From Thelephora terrestris (taxonomy: Eukaryota > Basidiomycota > Agaricomycetes > Thelephorales > Thelephoraceae), in the NCBI GenBank assembly GCA_015956445.1, contig WIUZ02000002.1, positions 2,976,001 through 3,040,000 of the forward strand: DNA of 64,000 nt, in the 5' to 3' direction. The notes below the pieces were generated by a model, which worked only from the letters and a program-made list of their open reading frames with translations, was not told the DNA's origin and made no database searches. The position numbers and the translations under genes were made by a program. Below are positions 24,179-35,854 of this stretch, piece after piece (the first letter of the stretch is position 1; every line of letters starts with the position of its first letter).

Positions 24179-25556
24179 ACTTCGGAGCGTATTCCATTTG
24201 CCTCAACCTCGGACGGCCACGGGGTTCGTCGCTTGTACCTACTTAATCTCTGAAGCTGCTTTAGACAGGGTTTGTAACAAAAGGAATTAAATACACGGAT
24301 TTTCCATCGTTGACCGGCCGTGACCACTTGCGCGGCTCTTCCGTGCTCCTGTGAGATGACGATGCAATAAATGAACCCGACCGAGCATGGTCGGTCTGAG
24401 ACCTTTGGATGGCAGCGGTACTGACGACCATGCGCGATGGGATGGGTCGCGCTACAGTATGTCTCAAAGTAGGATTCATTACATCGTCCAAGTGAGCTCG
24501 TTGGAGCCGCTGAAGTGGAGGCGGGGTGGGCCGCCCATACCAGGCCTCCGCACCGTATCGTGCCGCTGCCCATCAAGAATCTGCACCATTCCGACGCGAC
24601 GAGCGGCAGGCGAGAGCGGTTCCTTTCACCCTTCGTGTGTCGAGACTTATAGGGATGCGTTCTATAGTGCAACGACCGAGTGCCACAGAGTCAGATTGGC
24701 GAAGGTTTGGGGTGGGTATGCTCGATGGGCTAGGCGACGGCCAAGGTGTTCGGAAAGGGGATCGGGTACCTTGGGATCAAGGGCGTCATCCTCTTCCAAT
24801 GGTTCCGCGGCTTCTCGCAGATCGCCGTGGCGTTCTCCCTCGGCAACAAATGAGTCAATTCACTCGGAGAGCCCAAACGGACAACACATGGAGGGAGGCG
24901 TCCCTTGCATCGGAGGGCTTGGAATTTTTGACGCAATTCATTGTGGTGAGGAAGGGTGCTGTCCTCAAGTAATTAGACGTGGAACACTAATTGTAGCCGT
25001 CGATCAGACAAAAAACAGGGTGTGAATGGAGGCGTATAAATTGATTGTTTGGGATCTAAACAGGGTGAATTTGAGCCTGGCCGCTTTCTTGGGTTGCCAA
25101 GAGCGCGGACCGCGGTTGCTAGCACGCTCACCAGCGCCGCAAGGTTATAACATACTTTCCGTGACTTGCTGACGACGTGATACGTTTGTGAGGAACTGGC
25201 TAGCGGGGATAACTCTCAAGGAAAAGAGTTCCAACGGACCCAGGCACTGGCGCCCTGCGCCTTTACGAGGATATATTGAGGGCTTTCAAGCCCCATCCCG
25301 CCTCGTAAGTGTTTTCCCGATGGAGGCGTTGATCGTTTGATCGGCCGGTAGTTCTCAATGACTGGTGACAGCACGGCAATCTGTCGACGGAGTCCCCTCG
25401 AATTGGGAGACATGCCATCTATATATCTCTCGCTCCTTCTTGCCACACCTCCCCACAGACTGCACCTTCGGACGGGTCGACAGCTCACATTCCCTCCAGG
25501 TGGAACTTACCTGACTCTCAACGCCAATCAGCGATTGTGAAGGTCGACAGGTCTTG
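24179..25556. other. Intergenic between DUF6533 paralogues B and C, 1.4 kb
   Basis: Two long overlapping open frames (24387-25025 and 24526-24972, both plus) resemble no family and their composition is Arg/Ser/Gly-rich. I do not call a gene. Confidence 0.4.
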
Positions 25557-27230
25557 ATGGATGGAACGGAGCTGGCAGAGGTGATCCGATCTGGGGAACA
25601 GTTGTGCGTGTTCCTTCTCTTCCCCTCTCCTGTACGCCCGGAACGGTTTGACGCATTCCTTAGATTCACGATCAAGGTAAATCTCGCGATCACGAACGCC
25701 TACAGAGATAGTGAAGCGTAATCTACAGTTACTCTTGATCGCTCTGCAATGTCTGTGGATGTACGACTACCTGTTGACCTTTGGGGATGAGGTCCTGAGC
25801 TCTTTGTCTTTCTGATCGAGGTACCAGGTTCTGACCGTCCCACAGGTACAGTACGCCTGGCATGGAAGAAAAACTTGGAGTGAGTTCGTTCCACCTGATC
25901 TGAATTTCCAACAACTCATGTGGTCTTCCGACAGTATTCGCGTTGTTCGTTGCGGTAAGGCCTTCACGATACTTCCAACCGCGACGAGATTGACTGTGCT
26001 TCAGAATAGGTACATCCCCTTGATACACCTCATTTGGGTCCACGTGACTATGTTTCATTACTCAGAACCTGTGAGTCTCTATCCACGATACCATCACGAT
26101 ATCATGCTCACGAGTTCTCCTGCAGTTGTGCGTTCACTACTTCCACCACGGATCCTCACCCATCTAACGATCGGATAGTTGCCAACACACGAAATGGATC
26201 CCGGTTCTTCAATCAAGCACCACCACGAGCTTCGCCCAAATTGCGGTCGCATTACGGTCTGGTCATTTTCTCGAATTCGTACGGGCTCAAGCCGAGACTC
26301 AACATGACGGCTCTGTACACAGGGTATATGCCATTACCTGGAAAAACAACATTATCGGTGGCATCCTCGCCCTTCTAGTTGCTTTTGAGGTCATTTTTGG
26401 AATTTTCTCCATGATCTGGATTGGGTTGGGCCCACGCGAGTCACTTCAATCGTTTTCCGTTCGCGCGTGAACTTACCGCCTATCAGTGCAACCGTTGCCA
26501 GACCTTGAATTGGATGAATTCAAGATCTGCCTGTACAAACTGTGGAACCTTGGGGAGCTCATGTACTACAATTTGTCCATGGCCTTTGGTACGTCACGTC
26601 CTCACGCTAAAACCTCCACGGCCAGTCAACCTCTAGAGATCTGATTACCTTGTTTTCGACAATTCCACGTATCTTGAAACCGCAGATGTGATTGTATTCT
26701 TGATTATTATCTTCACGGCCAGGAGACCAAGGATGAACGCTTTTCCGGGAATGCCGAGTATCCTGGATACCCTGGTACGAGACGCGACCCAATACTTCAT
26801 CCTCATATTTTCCTTCCATTTTCTGGCAACGCTGTTTTTGTTCGTTACTCCGGTAGGTGGTACGTATCATGCTCCAGAGTCATCGTGCTCATCGTGCCGC
26901 GTACGTTCAGGCGAATATTCAGCTCTTTCCTGGGATGTAAGTCCCGCTTTTCCTTGACACCGAGGTGGTCTTCGGGCGACTGATGTTGGCCCTCGACATA
27001 GGGCAAACTCGATTCTTGTCCCAATCATGGCGTCACGCCTCATGCTCTCTTTGAAAAAAGCCTCCGTCCGACCGGGGGCGTTGTGGTCCCTCGAAACCAT
27101 GACAAATGCAGACTCGGAAAGACCGGCGGAGGGCGGACCGCGACGGGATCCTGGAAGATTCCACAAAATCCCGCTGACTCCCGCCGCAGCCTTGGACGAG
27201 GACGCCATAGAGCTTGGCGTCGCATGCTGA
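25557..27230 (+). CDS. DUF6533 multi-pass membrane protein, tandem paralogue C (diverged)
   Basis: Starts MDGTELAEVIRSGEQ. Placed exons: 25557-25603, 25664-25676 (13 nt), 25729-25791 (63 nt), 25846-25879 (34 nt), 25935-25954 (20 nt), then one starting at 26005. They encode LFTIK, LLLIALQCLWMYDYLLTFGD, VQYAWHGRKTW, IFALFVA and NRYIPLIHLIWVHV. Further on are VYAITWKNNIIGGILALLVA (from about 26320), LDEFKICLYKLWNLGELMYY (about 26510-26590), VIVFLIIIFTARRPRMNAFP, RDATQYFILIFSFHFLATLF and the tail SRLMLSLKKASVRPGALWSL to TGA at 27228-27230. Protein identity with A and B is low except at the DUF6533 core, yet the small-exon sizes are identical. This one looks the most complete of the three. Confidence 0.65.
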
Positions 27231-27870
27231 CCTCCTCTAATCGTGGGTCATGACAAACACCCTAGCTATGGCGATCCCCCCCCCCCACTCTCCTGGAATT
27301 CTTCTCGAACGAAGGGGTGCATAAAGCATCTCGACGAAGCGGCGCTTCCTATGTATTCTGAGCTTAGTGGTGATTATCGCCAATTTATGTAACGGATACC
27401 ACCATGATTCTTTCGTTGACCTGTACATATACTACATCGGCTCAGCGCTCAGCTGCTAGCTATCTCGACCTTACTGGGGCTTGTTTGCGATCCGATGCGT
27501 GCGGCTGGTTTGTGAACCCTGAAATTGTCACACTATAGTTAGGCGTCTTTGGTGTAATGGAAATGCTTTCCCATTTGGATCCACTTGGGCGATAACGAGG
27601 AGCTTTCGTCGGCATAGCCGATGGCTTACAATATTTGAAGTCGGGTCATTGCAGTGACTTATGCGGTTGTTGGGAGTTCGACAGCGTGATAGTTTTTTCA
27701 AGATCTGGATGGGTCGTGCGCCGAAATGAGTGTCACGTAGCCTCTCTTTGGCGACGCACGGAGGTCGATACACGAGGATACGCGGGGAACGCTTGTCAAG
27801 TGTAGTTTCCGTCGACGGAGGTTGGCGCCGCGACGGGAGTTTTGAAAGAGATCATGATGGACCGTGTGAA
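27231..27870. other. Intergenic, 0.64 kb, with an 11-base C run
   Basis: No gene is seen. A homopolymer of cytosines occupies 27276-27286. Confidence 0.4.
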
Positions 27871-28930
27871 TCAGTCGCGATGCGGCTTGACCAGCCTGCC
27901 ATGGGAAACAGTCGGTTCCGTAGTAGACCATTTGCACGATGGACCGACTACGTCGAAGCGTGCTGCCTCGTCTCCAAATCATGGGCTTCATGCGCTCGAC
28001 GACAACTTTTCGCTAATATCGAGTCCAGCTCACCCGCTTCCAGCCAATCACGAACGAAGGCCTTTCCAGATCCTTCCAATTCACCCGTTCATCAAACTCG
28101 CAGTCTCACATTTTGGGGTCCCTTGGGTATTGGTCTCGTACAAGTTACTGTTGTGCGTGCCTGGATTCGCTCTTTTCGCCATATCGTTTATAGGCTGGTG
28201 GTGAAACCTTTGGACATGCTCTCCGACCTCGCTGAATTACATGGGTCATCTCCCATCCTCAAATCCCTCGAGCTGGATGTGCCCTCCGCTTTACCCTTGG
28301 AGGTTATTGGCCTTCTCTGTCTTTTTTCCTTTCTCGAGAATGTTTGGTTTCGTTGTGCTTTTGCCGCCTGTGACGACCCCGCTGGATGAAACACTCCTTG
28401 TGACCTCGCCAAAACCCATTGGATCCCTTAACCTGAGTGGAAATATTCGCCCCATCTTGCGTAGAATGTCAAACCTTCCAGGTGGTCTCCGCTTCACCAA
28501 GATCTCGACCTACAGCCACGCCGGGGATGCTGGCTTTTTCGGATCACTCTCGATTGGCTATGATATGTCAAGGGGTTTTTCCAAGTTCTGTGCTTATCAA
28601 CAGCTCGCCGCTACGCCTGGATTTTTGGTGTGCCAAGCTGTAAATCAAGTGGATCGCCACAGCGCTCCTAGCTGTAAAATCCGAAACCTCCGGCAGATCA
28701 CCATCCGTTCGCAGGTCATCTTCGTCTACCCCGTTGGGGAAGCTATTCCTCGAGAGCAAGAGGACCTTGACCACCTGCTGGTTCGACTGTAGATCTCGAG
28801 TTCAATTCTTCCGGAGATCTACCACAGGAGGGTTTTAAAGAGTGTCCAAAGGGGCCTTGTGCCGAGTTTGTTGCTGGACCTCACGGGCATGGGAGTTTTT
28901 GATCTGAGGACAAGGTTCTCAGGTCATTCT
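27871..28930 (+). pseudogene. F-box protein pseudogene
   Basis: This is a decayed relative of the intact F-box gene at 46528-47699. In order it keeps SLPWETVGSVVDHLHDGP (F-box), VEACCLVSKSWASCARRQLF, SNSPVHQTRSLTFWGPLGIG, VVRAWIRSFRHI, SPILKSLELDVPSALPLEVI, IGSLNLSGNIRPILRRMSNL, PGGLRFTKISTYS and QEDLDHLLVRL. These lie in different reading frames. The first frame change is near 27946, between DHLHDGP and VEACCLVSKSW. Another lies near 28380, and a stop follows LLVRL at 28790. The exon-intron border seen in the intact gene is not preserved here. Host gene family, and not expected to encode a working protein. Confidence 0.8.
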
Positions 28931-29301
28931 CGTCTTTGGAACGACGCGGCGCAAAGATGAACGCATACTCGCTGCGTTCGCGGGGATTCCTCGATCCTCG
29001 AACACATCACTGTGTGTTTACCACATTTTTAGGCGGCGCGAGACATCTACGTAGCCTGGGTAGGAGCGGCTTCCCAAGTTTCCTGGGCTAGACCAGTGGT
29101 TGAGTAGCACTCGATCCCTTACCCAATTTTGTGGATTATACGCAACCTTTATTCTCCTGACTTAGCTAGTAATTGGCTGTGAACTACTGTAATTTTTCCG
29201 TAGATAGGCCAAAAATCGTCCTTTGTCCTCACCTTGGGGCGGCGGGCGCCTAAACTCCGGATCGGGCCAGAAATTTGAAGCCAATCATTCGTTCTCCCTC
29301 G
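28931..29301. other. Intergenic, promoter of SPB4
   Basis: Fading F-box similarity at the left edge. Otherwise nothing is recognised. Confidence 0.4.
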
Positions 29302-31846
29302 ATGTCAGCCACCGCCCTCGCAGGCACTTGGTCCTCCCTCCCAGTCCCTCTAACTTCATGGGTGTCCGTGTGTTCTAAAGCAGCCAATTCGGTGATACCT
29401 GAAATCTTTTTTGTAGCCTCGATGTCATAAACGCGATGGGCCACACCAAAATGACGCCCGTCCAAGCGGCCACAATACCGCTGTTCATGCAAAATAAAGA
29501 TGTCGTGGTGGAGGCTGTTACTGGGTCAGGAAAGACACTGGCCTTCGTGATCCCGGTTCTCGAGAAACTGATGAGGAGGGAACGGAGACTGGGCCCAAAC
29601 CAAATCGGTGCCCTCATTATCAGCCCTACCAGGTTTGCACTCGCCACGCTCGCTACAAACAAAGTTTCACCGAACCTGACATATCTTCTTTCGCGGCTTA
29701 GAGAGTTGGCGACTCAGATTCACTCCGTCGTATCACAGTTTCTTTCAGCGCAGCCCACCCGGGCGCCCTCACAATCTTTGGACTCGGACGATCACCCACC
29801 ACCGGAATACCCTCCAGCTCTACTCCTAGTGTCCTCCGATGCTCCCCCCACCGAAGATATAAAGAGGTTCCTGTTCCAAGGTTCTGACATTGTGATCGGT
29901 ACTCCGGGACGAATTGAGGAATTCTTATTGGGCAAGGGGAAGGGCATTGTTAATGTCAAGGAACTCGAGATATTGGTTCTTGATGAGGCAGATCGGTACG
30001 TCCTCCCGCGGTTACAAAGCATGATGTTTTCTCAATGATCATTACAGTCTCCTTGACCTAGGATTTCAGAAGGTTATCACACGAATCCTTACTCATCTGC
30101 CGAAACAACGAAGGACTGGTCTTTTCAGTGCAACGATGACAGATGCTGATGCACTGTCCGAGCTCGTTCGTGCCGGGCTGCGTAACCCTGCGAGAGTGGT
30201 TGTCAAGGTTCAATCGAAGAAGACGAGGACAGGCTTGAAGTTGGTTGAGGAACAGCGCGAAACGATAGAAGAGCGCCGTATTCCTGCAAGGTAGCTTCTA
30301 TCTCACTCCGACCTCGATATATGCCGATTCCTAAACAAACTGCAGCCTTCGAAACTTCTACCTAGTCTGCAAGGCGTCGGAAAAGCTACTACAACTGAGC
30401 CGGTTGATTTCCAACGAATGTGAACATCACAATTCTTCTCGATTCATGATATACTTTGCCACTTGTGCGTGCGTCGACTACTTCTATCGTGTAAGACCGC
30501 CGCATGTTCCGACTATCTTCGTTTCGTTGCTGAACACCTCCTTGTGCGCACACAGATACTCCCATCATTAATCCCACCTCGTGTAAAACTTTTCTCCCTC
30601 CACGGCCGTCTGCAATCAGCCGCTCGCACGAAAGCTCTAACGACATTTGCGTCTTTTCATGCCACACCCTCCGTTCCGGCTGTGTTACTGACGACGGATG
30701 TTGCTGCTCGCGGACTCGACATTCCTAACGTTGATGTTGTGCTTCAATTCGACCCGCCCTCCGACCCCAAGTCGTTTTCTCACCGATGTGGCCGGACAGC
30801 GCGAGCTGGGAAATCTGGACGCGCGACTGTGTTGCTGACAGAGGAAGAAGTTGACTACGTGGGTAGGTCTTCTCGCGTTTTATCGGACAACGCCGACGAT
30901 TACTCCCGCGTGTTCACCCTGTCATGCAGATTTTTTGGCTGTCCGCAAAATACCACTGAAAAAACGTCCCTACCTCATGGATAACGCGGCAGAACCGGCA
31001 GAGGTGTGGCAAACCTCCTCAGAAGAAAGTATCGATACCTCTGAACAACCGACCGATCCTGCCGTCCATAAAATGTTGACGTTGATCCGGAAAAGGGTGC
31101 TATCCGACAGAGCGCTCCATGATCAGGTAAGACCTTTGGCCCAGCATCGCCATTGTCATGTCCGGTACACACTTGCATTAGGGATCTGCTGACATCTTTC
31201 CCTCCGTTTGCAGGGCGCGGAGGCGTTCGTCTCGTTCATCAAGGCCTATTCGAAGCATGAGGCTTCGTATATCTTCCGTATCAAGAAGCTGGATCTCATA
31301 GGAGTCGCACGATCATTTGGGCTCCTGAGACTCCCGAGAATGCCTGAACTGAAAGACATGTCGCGCGATGGCTGGGAGGATGCAGACGTCGATGTGGGCT
31401 CAATTCTCAGTTTCTCCGATGCTATTACTCAACTGTGCTTCCGTCGACAGTGGGACACTTACGCCTATTCCGATGATGCACAGGAGAAGAAGCGTATGCA
31501 AGGTGTGGAAAACCGAGCACAGGCGTCTGCGGAGAACGAGAAGAGCAGGGCTGACAGGCTTGCGAAGGGGCGGGTTAATGCCGCGTGGAGTAGCCAAACG
31601 TTTAGAAAGGAGACTCGCGATAAGAGGAAGGAGAAAAAGGCGAAAAAGAGGCAGTGGCTCAAGTCCCAGCAGCCCCAACCATCATCGTCCGCTCTCGTGG
31701 TCCCGCAGAAGCGGGGACTGGAGGTGGATGATGATGATGACAGCGAGGGCGATTGGGCAGAACTCGCGCGGGAGGAACGCATGGCCAAGAAAGTGAAGAA
31801 AGGACAGATGTCCCGAATGGAATTTGACGCAGAGTTCACGCCATGA
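29302..31846 (+). CDS. SPB4: ATP-dependent rRNA helicase SPB4 (DDX55), DEAD box
   Basis: This nucleolar helicase is needed for 60S subunit assembly and 27S pre-rRNA maturation. Eight exons give 700 residues: 29302-29369, 29417-29632, 29702-29995, 30048-30290, 30346-30490, 30556-30862, 30930-31126, 31214-31846. Motifs in order: Q motif [19 protein letters not shown], Ia SPTRELATQ (across intron 2), Ib [20 protein letters not shown] (across intron 3), [43 protein letters not shown]. The C-terminal extension has the family's [20 protein letters not shown], followed by a Lys/Arg-rich tail ([12 protein letters not shown]) and an acidic patch, typical of nucleolar proteins. The start at 29302 gives [20 protein letters not shown], which aligns with the usual SW..LPVPL opening. 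Confidence 0.94.
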
Positions 31847-32142
31847 TACAGCTCTCGGTTGGTGACTGACGAGTTGGCGGCTTGCTACTATATCACATCG
31901 CATCGCACCAATGTATCATCACGAACATGTTGTATGCTTCCAATGTCCTACATAGGCTGTGCCTCGTACGTGTTTTAATTGCATCTGTACCGGCGGCGGA
32001 TTCAATGTTGCGGTTTCAGATGGGTGTCCCTGGCGGCCACTGGGAATCGAGCTAGAGTTTCGCCAGCAAGCCCAACCCAGCCTACCGATGGGCCTCAATC
32101 ACGGTCGATTGGTCGAGTGCAAGGACAAAGGCCGGCTACATG

Positions 32143-32160
32143 TAGGCTGGAATTCAGCCT
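32143..32160 (+). repeat. Dispersed palindromic repeat, copy 3
   Basis: TAGGCTGGAATTCAGCCT, preceded by CTACATG and followed by AAAATTCAGAGCGGGG. Copy 5 at 47932 has the same flanks. Confidence 0.65.
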
Positions 32161-32702
32161 AAAATTCAGAGCGGGGATGCTTTGAATTCTATGACTACAT
32201 TTTCCAAAAGTTTGGTGCAGTCGCCTTTTGAAGCGCACGAACGCCACTGGAGAGTTCGTTTGCTCGATGAAACCACGCTCGAAGCTTGCCCAACATTTCT
32301 GTACGCTCGCAGGGTCAAATGCCATAGGCTTGGCACTTGGCGACTGCGACTGGCACAACAGGGGCTTGCTTAGCTTGGTCCCGGATGTCATCCTGCGGGG
32401 AAAGCAAACTAGACTAAGGGCTGGACGTGCGATCAATGCGCTTTAGTACATGTACGCAGCCAGGTGATCTCGAGAGATTTAGCTCATTGGGTGGACGTGC
32501 CCTGATTATCGCCACAGGGTTTCTTTTGTATCCTGGTGATCTTGGCCATATCGATGCGGAGAAGCCCAGTCAGCGCCCGTTGAAGCCGCTTGGGCCTTTT
32601 CGTCTCTGATAAGCGCGGAAAGGCCTCCATTTGTGGCCGATGGTGGGCGTCGAGGTCTTCGCTGAATCACCGCTCGGCCTGCATGATTCGACTGTGAGGA
32701 AG

Positions 32703-32716
32703 TCATTAATACAGGC
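32703..32716 (+). promoter_or_regulatory. Core promoter of DUF6593 paralogue 1
   Basis: TCATTAATACAGGCTC at about 90-100 bp before the ATG matches TCATAAATACAGGCTC upstream of paralogue 2 (36851). This is likely a TATA-like element inside a duplicated block. Confidence 0.45.
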
Positions 32717-32800
32717 TCAATCTGCTCCAGATGTCCTAGGATCTCTGACCCCCCTCCCCCGCCCCCCTCACGTACACATCCCAAAGCCCTCTACTAAGCC

Positions 32801-33520
32801 ATGAATATGAACCTGACCTTCAACCCAGACGAGGAAGGCGACATCCTCAACACGACCGTCCGAGATTCAGAGACCGGCTCGATCATGTACACCGTCGAGA
32901 CGCCGAAATGTGCCGAAGGCACGCTGACCACCACCGTAACGAGACAGAACCAGATCGACGGATCGACTAGGTTCGCGTTCAGGATTTTGTGGGGAGGTGA
33001 GAAGAGGGCGTTGGATGATGCGTCTGTTGTGTTGGACTCTCGGACTTTGGAGGAGGTCCCGGTTAGACATGTTTTGGAGAGCGCGCCTGGGAGTGCCACT
33101 TAGTATGCTCCTCTGGCTGCTTTCCGTCTCTTTTCACCGTTTTTATCGCTTGATAGCGGGTCGGTGCATGTTAACGACGTCGAATATAGATGGAAACCCA
33201 AGGGCACGGGTTCAAAAGTCGTGGTGCGTTATGGCGGCGGGGCGCGCGATCTCGGATCTCTAATATGCTCCCCCATACAGCTCGTCAATAAGGCCACGAA
33301 CAGGACAGTCGCCGAGTCTCACAGCAGGATTCGAAGCAGCTTCTTCAGGAAACCTCGCGATATGAGCCTCGAGATCTCAGAAACGATCTCGCCTGCCATA
33401 GATGTCCTGTTGTTGACATTCATTCTAGTGTGGATGGAAAGGCAACGCGAGAGAACAAAGAGATATTGGAGTGCAGCATACGATGTTGCCAATTTGCCCC
33501 CCTTGCCAGTCGAGGATTAG
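32801..33520 (+). CDS. DUF6593-family protein, paralogue 1
   Basis: Three exons, 32801-33102, 33157-33223 and 33281-33520, give 202 residues. The first half (MNMNLTFNPDEEGDILNTTV, SETGSIMYTVETP, RFAFRILWGG) looks like a beta-rich sheet. The second half has the DUF6593 pattern HVNDVEYRWKPKGTGSKVV, VNKATNRTVAESHSR, and the closing MSLEISETISPAID with LLLTFILVWMERQR. The fold is thought to be a tubby-like or lipid-binding barrel in related families, which is only inference here. There is no signal peptide. It shares promoter, intron positions and 67-nt middle exon with the copy at 36941. Confidence 0.82.
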
Positions 33521-33768
33521 CGGAAGTCTAAGGTCTTGTATGAGTGTTCTTTATCGTGACGTGTATTTTTTGTTTCATTTCGTTACTTCACAATCGAGCA
33601 AGCGAGGACGAGTAACCGTGGGAGCGTCAAAAGGCATCTCGTGTTTTGCACATGACAAACTATGAGGGGGCGACTACCCTGATGGGAAGAGTTTGAATGC
33701 GTACTCTCCACCTCGTCTGGAAATAATTCTAGTCAGAAAAGCCGGCGATGAGTTACAAGGGAGATAAA

Positions 33769-34689
33769 TTACTCGTAAGCGCGCAACGTGGCCCGAGCTT
33801 GCTCATATCTCGATGCATGTTTCAACAGAGTGTCCAAATCTGTATTATCGTGCGACATCCCCTCCTCGATCAGCCGAACCCGAATGTACCCGTGAACGCC
33901 GAAGAAGAAGGAAGCAGCTAGAAACTTCTTGCTAACATAGGAGAGGCGCTTTGCACGAAATTTGAGCCCATGAGCAAAGTCTCTGACCCTCAAGTTTCCT
34001 TGAGTTAATGATACCAGCTCCTTGTGCAACGTCATCTCGTAGTTTGGAGGGAAACAATACTTGTGAATGACTCGGAGTACCCCCTCGAGCGAGGGTTCGA
34101 TTGGGGGCAGATAACGGCTAGGAGTGCAATGCGTGAAAAAGCACGATGCCGCTTTTCCGCTGACGAGGCGGGGAAAGATGTACATCACTTGTTCATAGGA
34201 GACTTTGCTGTACTTTGCCCAGGTGGTGACTTGATACTCCCAAATGTCGAAGGCCATCTGATCAGCCCTTCCGTCGTACGGTTCCGGCAATTCCATGCTG
34301 GATAGGGACGAGACGGACCCGGTATCTGACGAGGTAGTGCTGGTGTCGGACGAGGCAGTGCCGGTATCAGACGAGCCGTCGCTCGAGTCAGGATCCTCGA
34401 CCCTATAGGCCGATTTCTTTGACCGTGCTCTGACGGTATCATAATCAAGGGTTTTTCTACCCTTCGACCGATCACTGGCCATTGCGGCTTGATCAAGGTC
34501 TAAAGCTCTACGACTCGTGTGTAGGACGAGGAGGCGTGCATTGGCGGATTTATTATCAACGCCAGATCCTTGGTCTCGAGCTCGCCTGGCTGCCTCGTCG
34601 TGCGATCCTTGAGTACGCTCGTCGTGTGAGTTTCGACCCTCCCTCCGATTCCTCTTGGACTTGGAACGGTGGACTTTTTTGCGGGGCAT
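33769..34689 (-). mobile_element. Lone gag-like reading frame of a Ty3/Gypsy-type LTR retrotransposon (fossil)
   Basis: A single uninterrupted frame of 306 codons on the minus strand. The N-terminal third is basic and then Ser/Asp/Thr-rich. From MELPEPYDGRADQMAFDIWE onward it matches the retrotransposon gag (capsid) pattern: a WEYQVTTWAKY-like helix, GKAASCFFTH, a YCFPPNYEM stretch, VSLTQGNLRVRDFAHGLKFR and a final arginine-rich helix. No protease, reverse transcriptase, RNase H or integrase part, and no long terminal repeats, are seen within several kilobases. The element is therefore a remnant represented by its gag part. That the frame is still open suggests a young copy or one kept by the host. 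It lies between two duplicated DUF6593 genes. Confidence 0.75.
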
Positions 34690-34933
34690 TGGGAACAGGA
34701 AAGAATAAGAGTGAGAGAAAAGGATGTTTGGAAGAAAAAGAATAGAGAACGGAGAGAGAAAATAAAGGAGATAGAATTTTGTCTGAAGGCTTTGTGTTTT
34801 TTTGTGGGAGCGAGAAAGACGAGAGAATTTTCGCTGAGGAAGAGTTGTTGCGGGAGATTCCGATGAGAATCTTACTTTCCATCACGGGGAGTTCGATCGC
34901 GCGTCTACCCCCGAGCCATCCCCCCCTGGTTTT

Positions 34934-34952
34934 GAGGCTGGATTCCAGCCTA
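34934..34952 (-). repeat. Dispersed palindromic repeat, copy 4
   Basis: GAGGCTGGATTCCAGCCTA. Its reverse complement is identical to copy 5 (TAGGCTGGAATCCAGCCTC). It lies about 245 bp upstream of the gag-like frame. Confidence 0.65.
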
Positions 34953-35833
34953 GTATACCCTGCGAGACCGCCTGTTTCTCGGCCTATTTTATTGGTACGG
35001 AAGTGCGGCACGAATCCCCAGAAAAAAGTACCAGGGATCCAATCCTGGCATTCTGACCAACCGGAGAGGGGGGCAAACCGGACGGATGGCGTAGTATTCC
35101 TGGTTTACGACAATCACGAAGGACTGCCGCTGGATCAGCACTTCAGCCTGCGCCCATGCCGTAGCTCAATCTTTGTGCTCTACCTAAATCAAGCTTGTTC
35201 AGATGATCATGACTTGTGAGTGCATCGGTGGTCATCTGACACCCCAGTATGTGTCCTGCGATCGTTACTTATCAAGGCGATACTTTTTGTCCCCGTTGAT
35301 CCACCGATCCTCTGGCGCCAGTCAATGCTGCTTGGGCCTCTGCGTCCCAAAAAAGCATTAGTTTGTAGTGCTTCCCCGTTCATTCAGATCTGGCGTTCTC
35401 TCAATCACAACCGCTAGAAGGTGAAAAGGCGCTTACCGTGATGATATCCCAACTGTGGTTGGCCGTTGTGCAGACTTGCCTCCCAAACTCTGTCTGCATG
35501 CCCAGTGCCTCCATCGACATCAATCAGAGATCGTGGAGGATTCTTGGGCTTTGAAGGAGGCCCCGTCTGCTCCTGGGAGTGTTGATTAGTAGGTTCCCTG
35601 GCCATTCGACGATTATCCAAACCTCCGTTTCATCTAACTTGATTGTTTGAATGCGAGCATCGCACATGGTTTCGGTCCGATGCGCGATGATGTACAGGAG
35701 AGCAATACCTCTCTATTTTGCTCAACGTTGCACGATCCCAATTTTCGAGTTGTAGCAGGTGAGCGGACACCGCCTCCTTAGCGCATCTCCCTGCCAGTGG
35801 GCGCCAGACACATTAACCTCTTGTTAAGAGATA

Positions 35834-35854
35834 GGGGGGGAGGGGGGGGGGGGG
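35834..35854 (+). repeat. Low-complexity G tract
   Basis: Twenty G residues interrupted by a single A. It could form a quadruplex and may also be an assembly weak point. Confidence 0.7.

Larger units (their letters stand above)
31847..32800. other. Intergenic, 0.95 kb, with repeat copy 3 and a duplicated promoter
   Basis: It contains the palindromic repeat at 32143 and, at its right end, the promoter of the first DUF6593 gene. No other gene is seen. Confidence 0.4.

Noticed and set aside
24387-25025. 212-codon plus-strand frame between DUF6533 paralogues B and C, with an overlapping 148-codon frame
   Set aside because: Two frames of the same DNA are open together, composition is Arg/Ser/Gly-rich, and neither resembles a known family. 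This looks like chance openness of GC-rich DNA.
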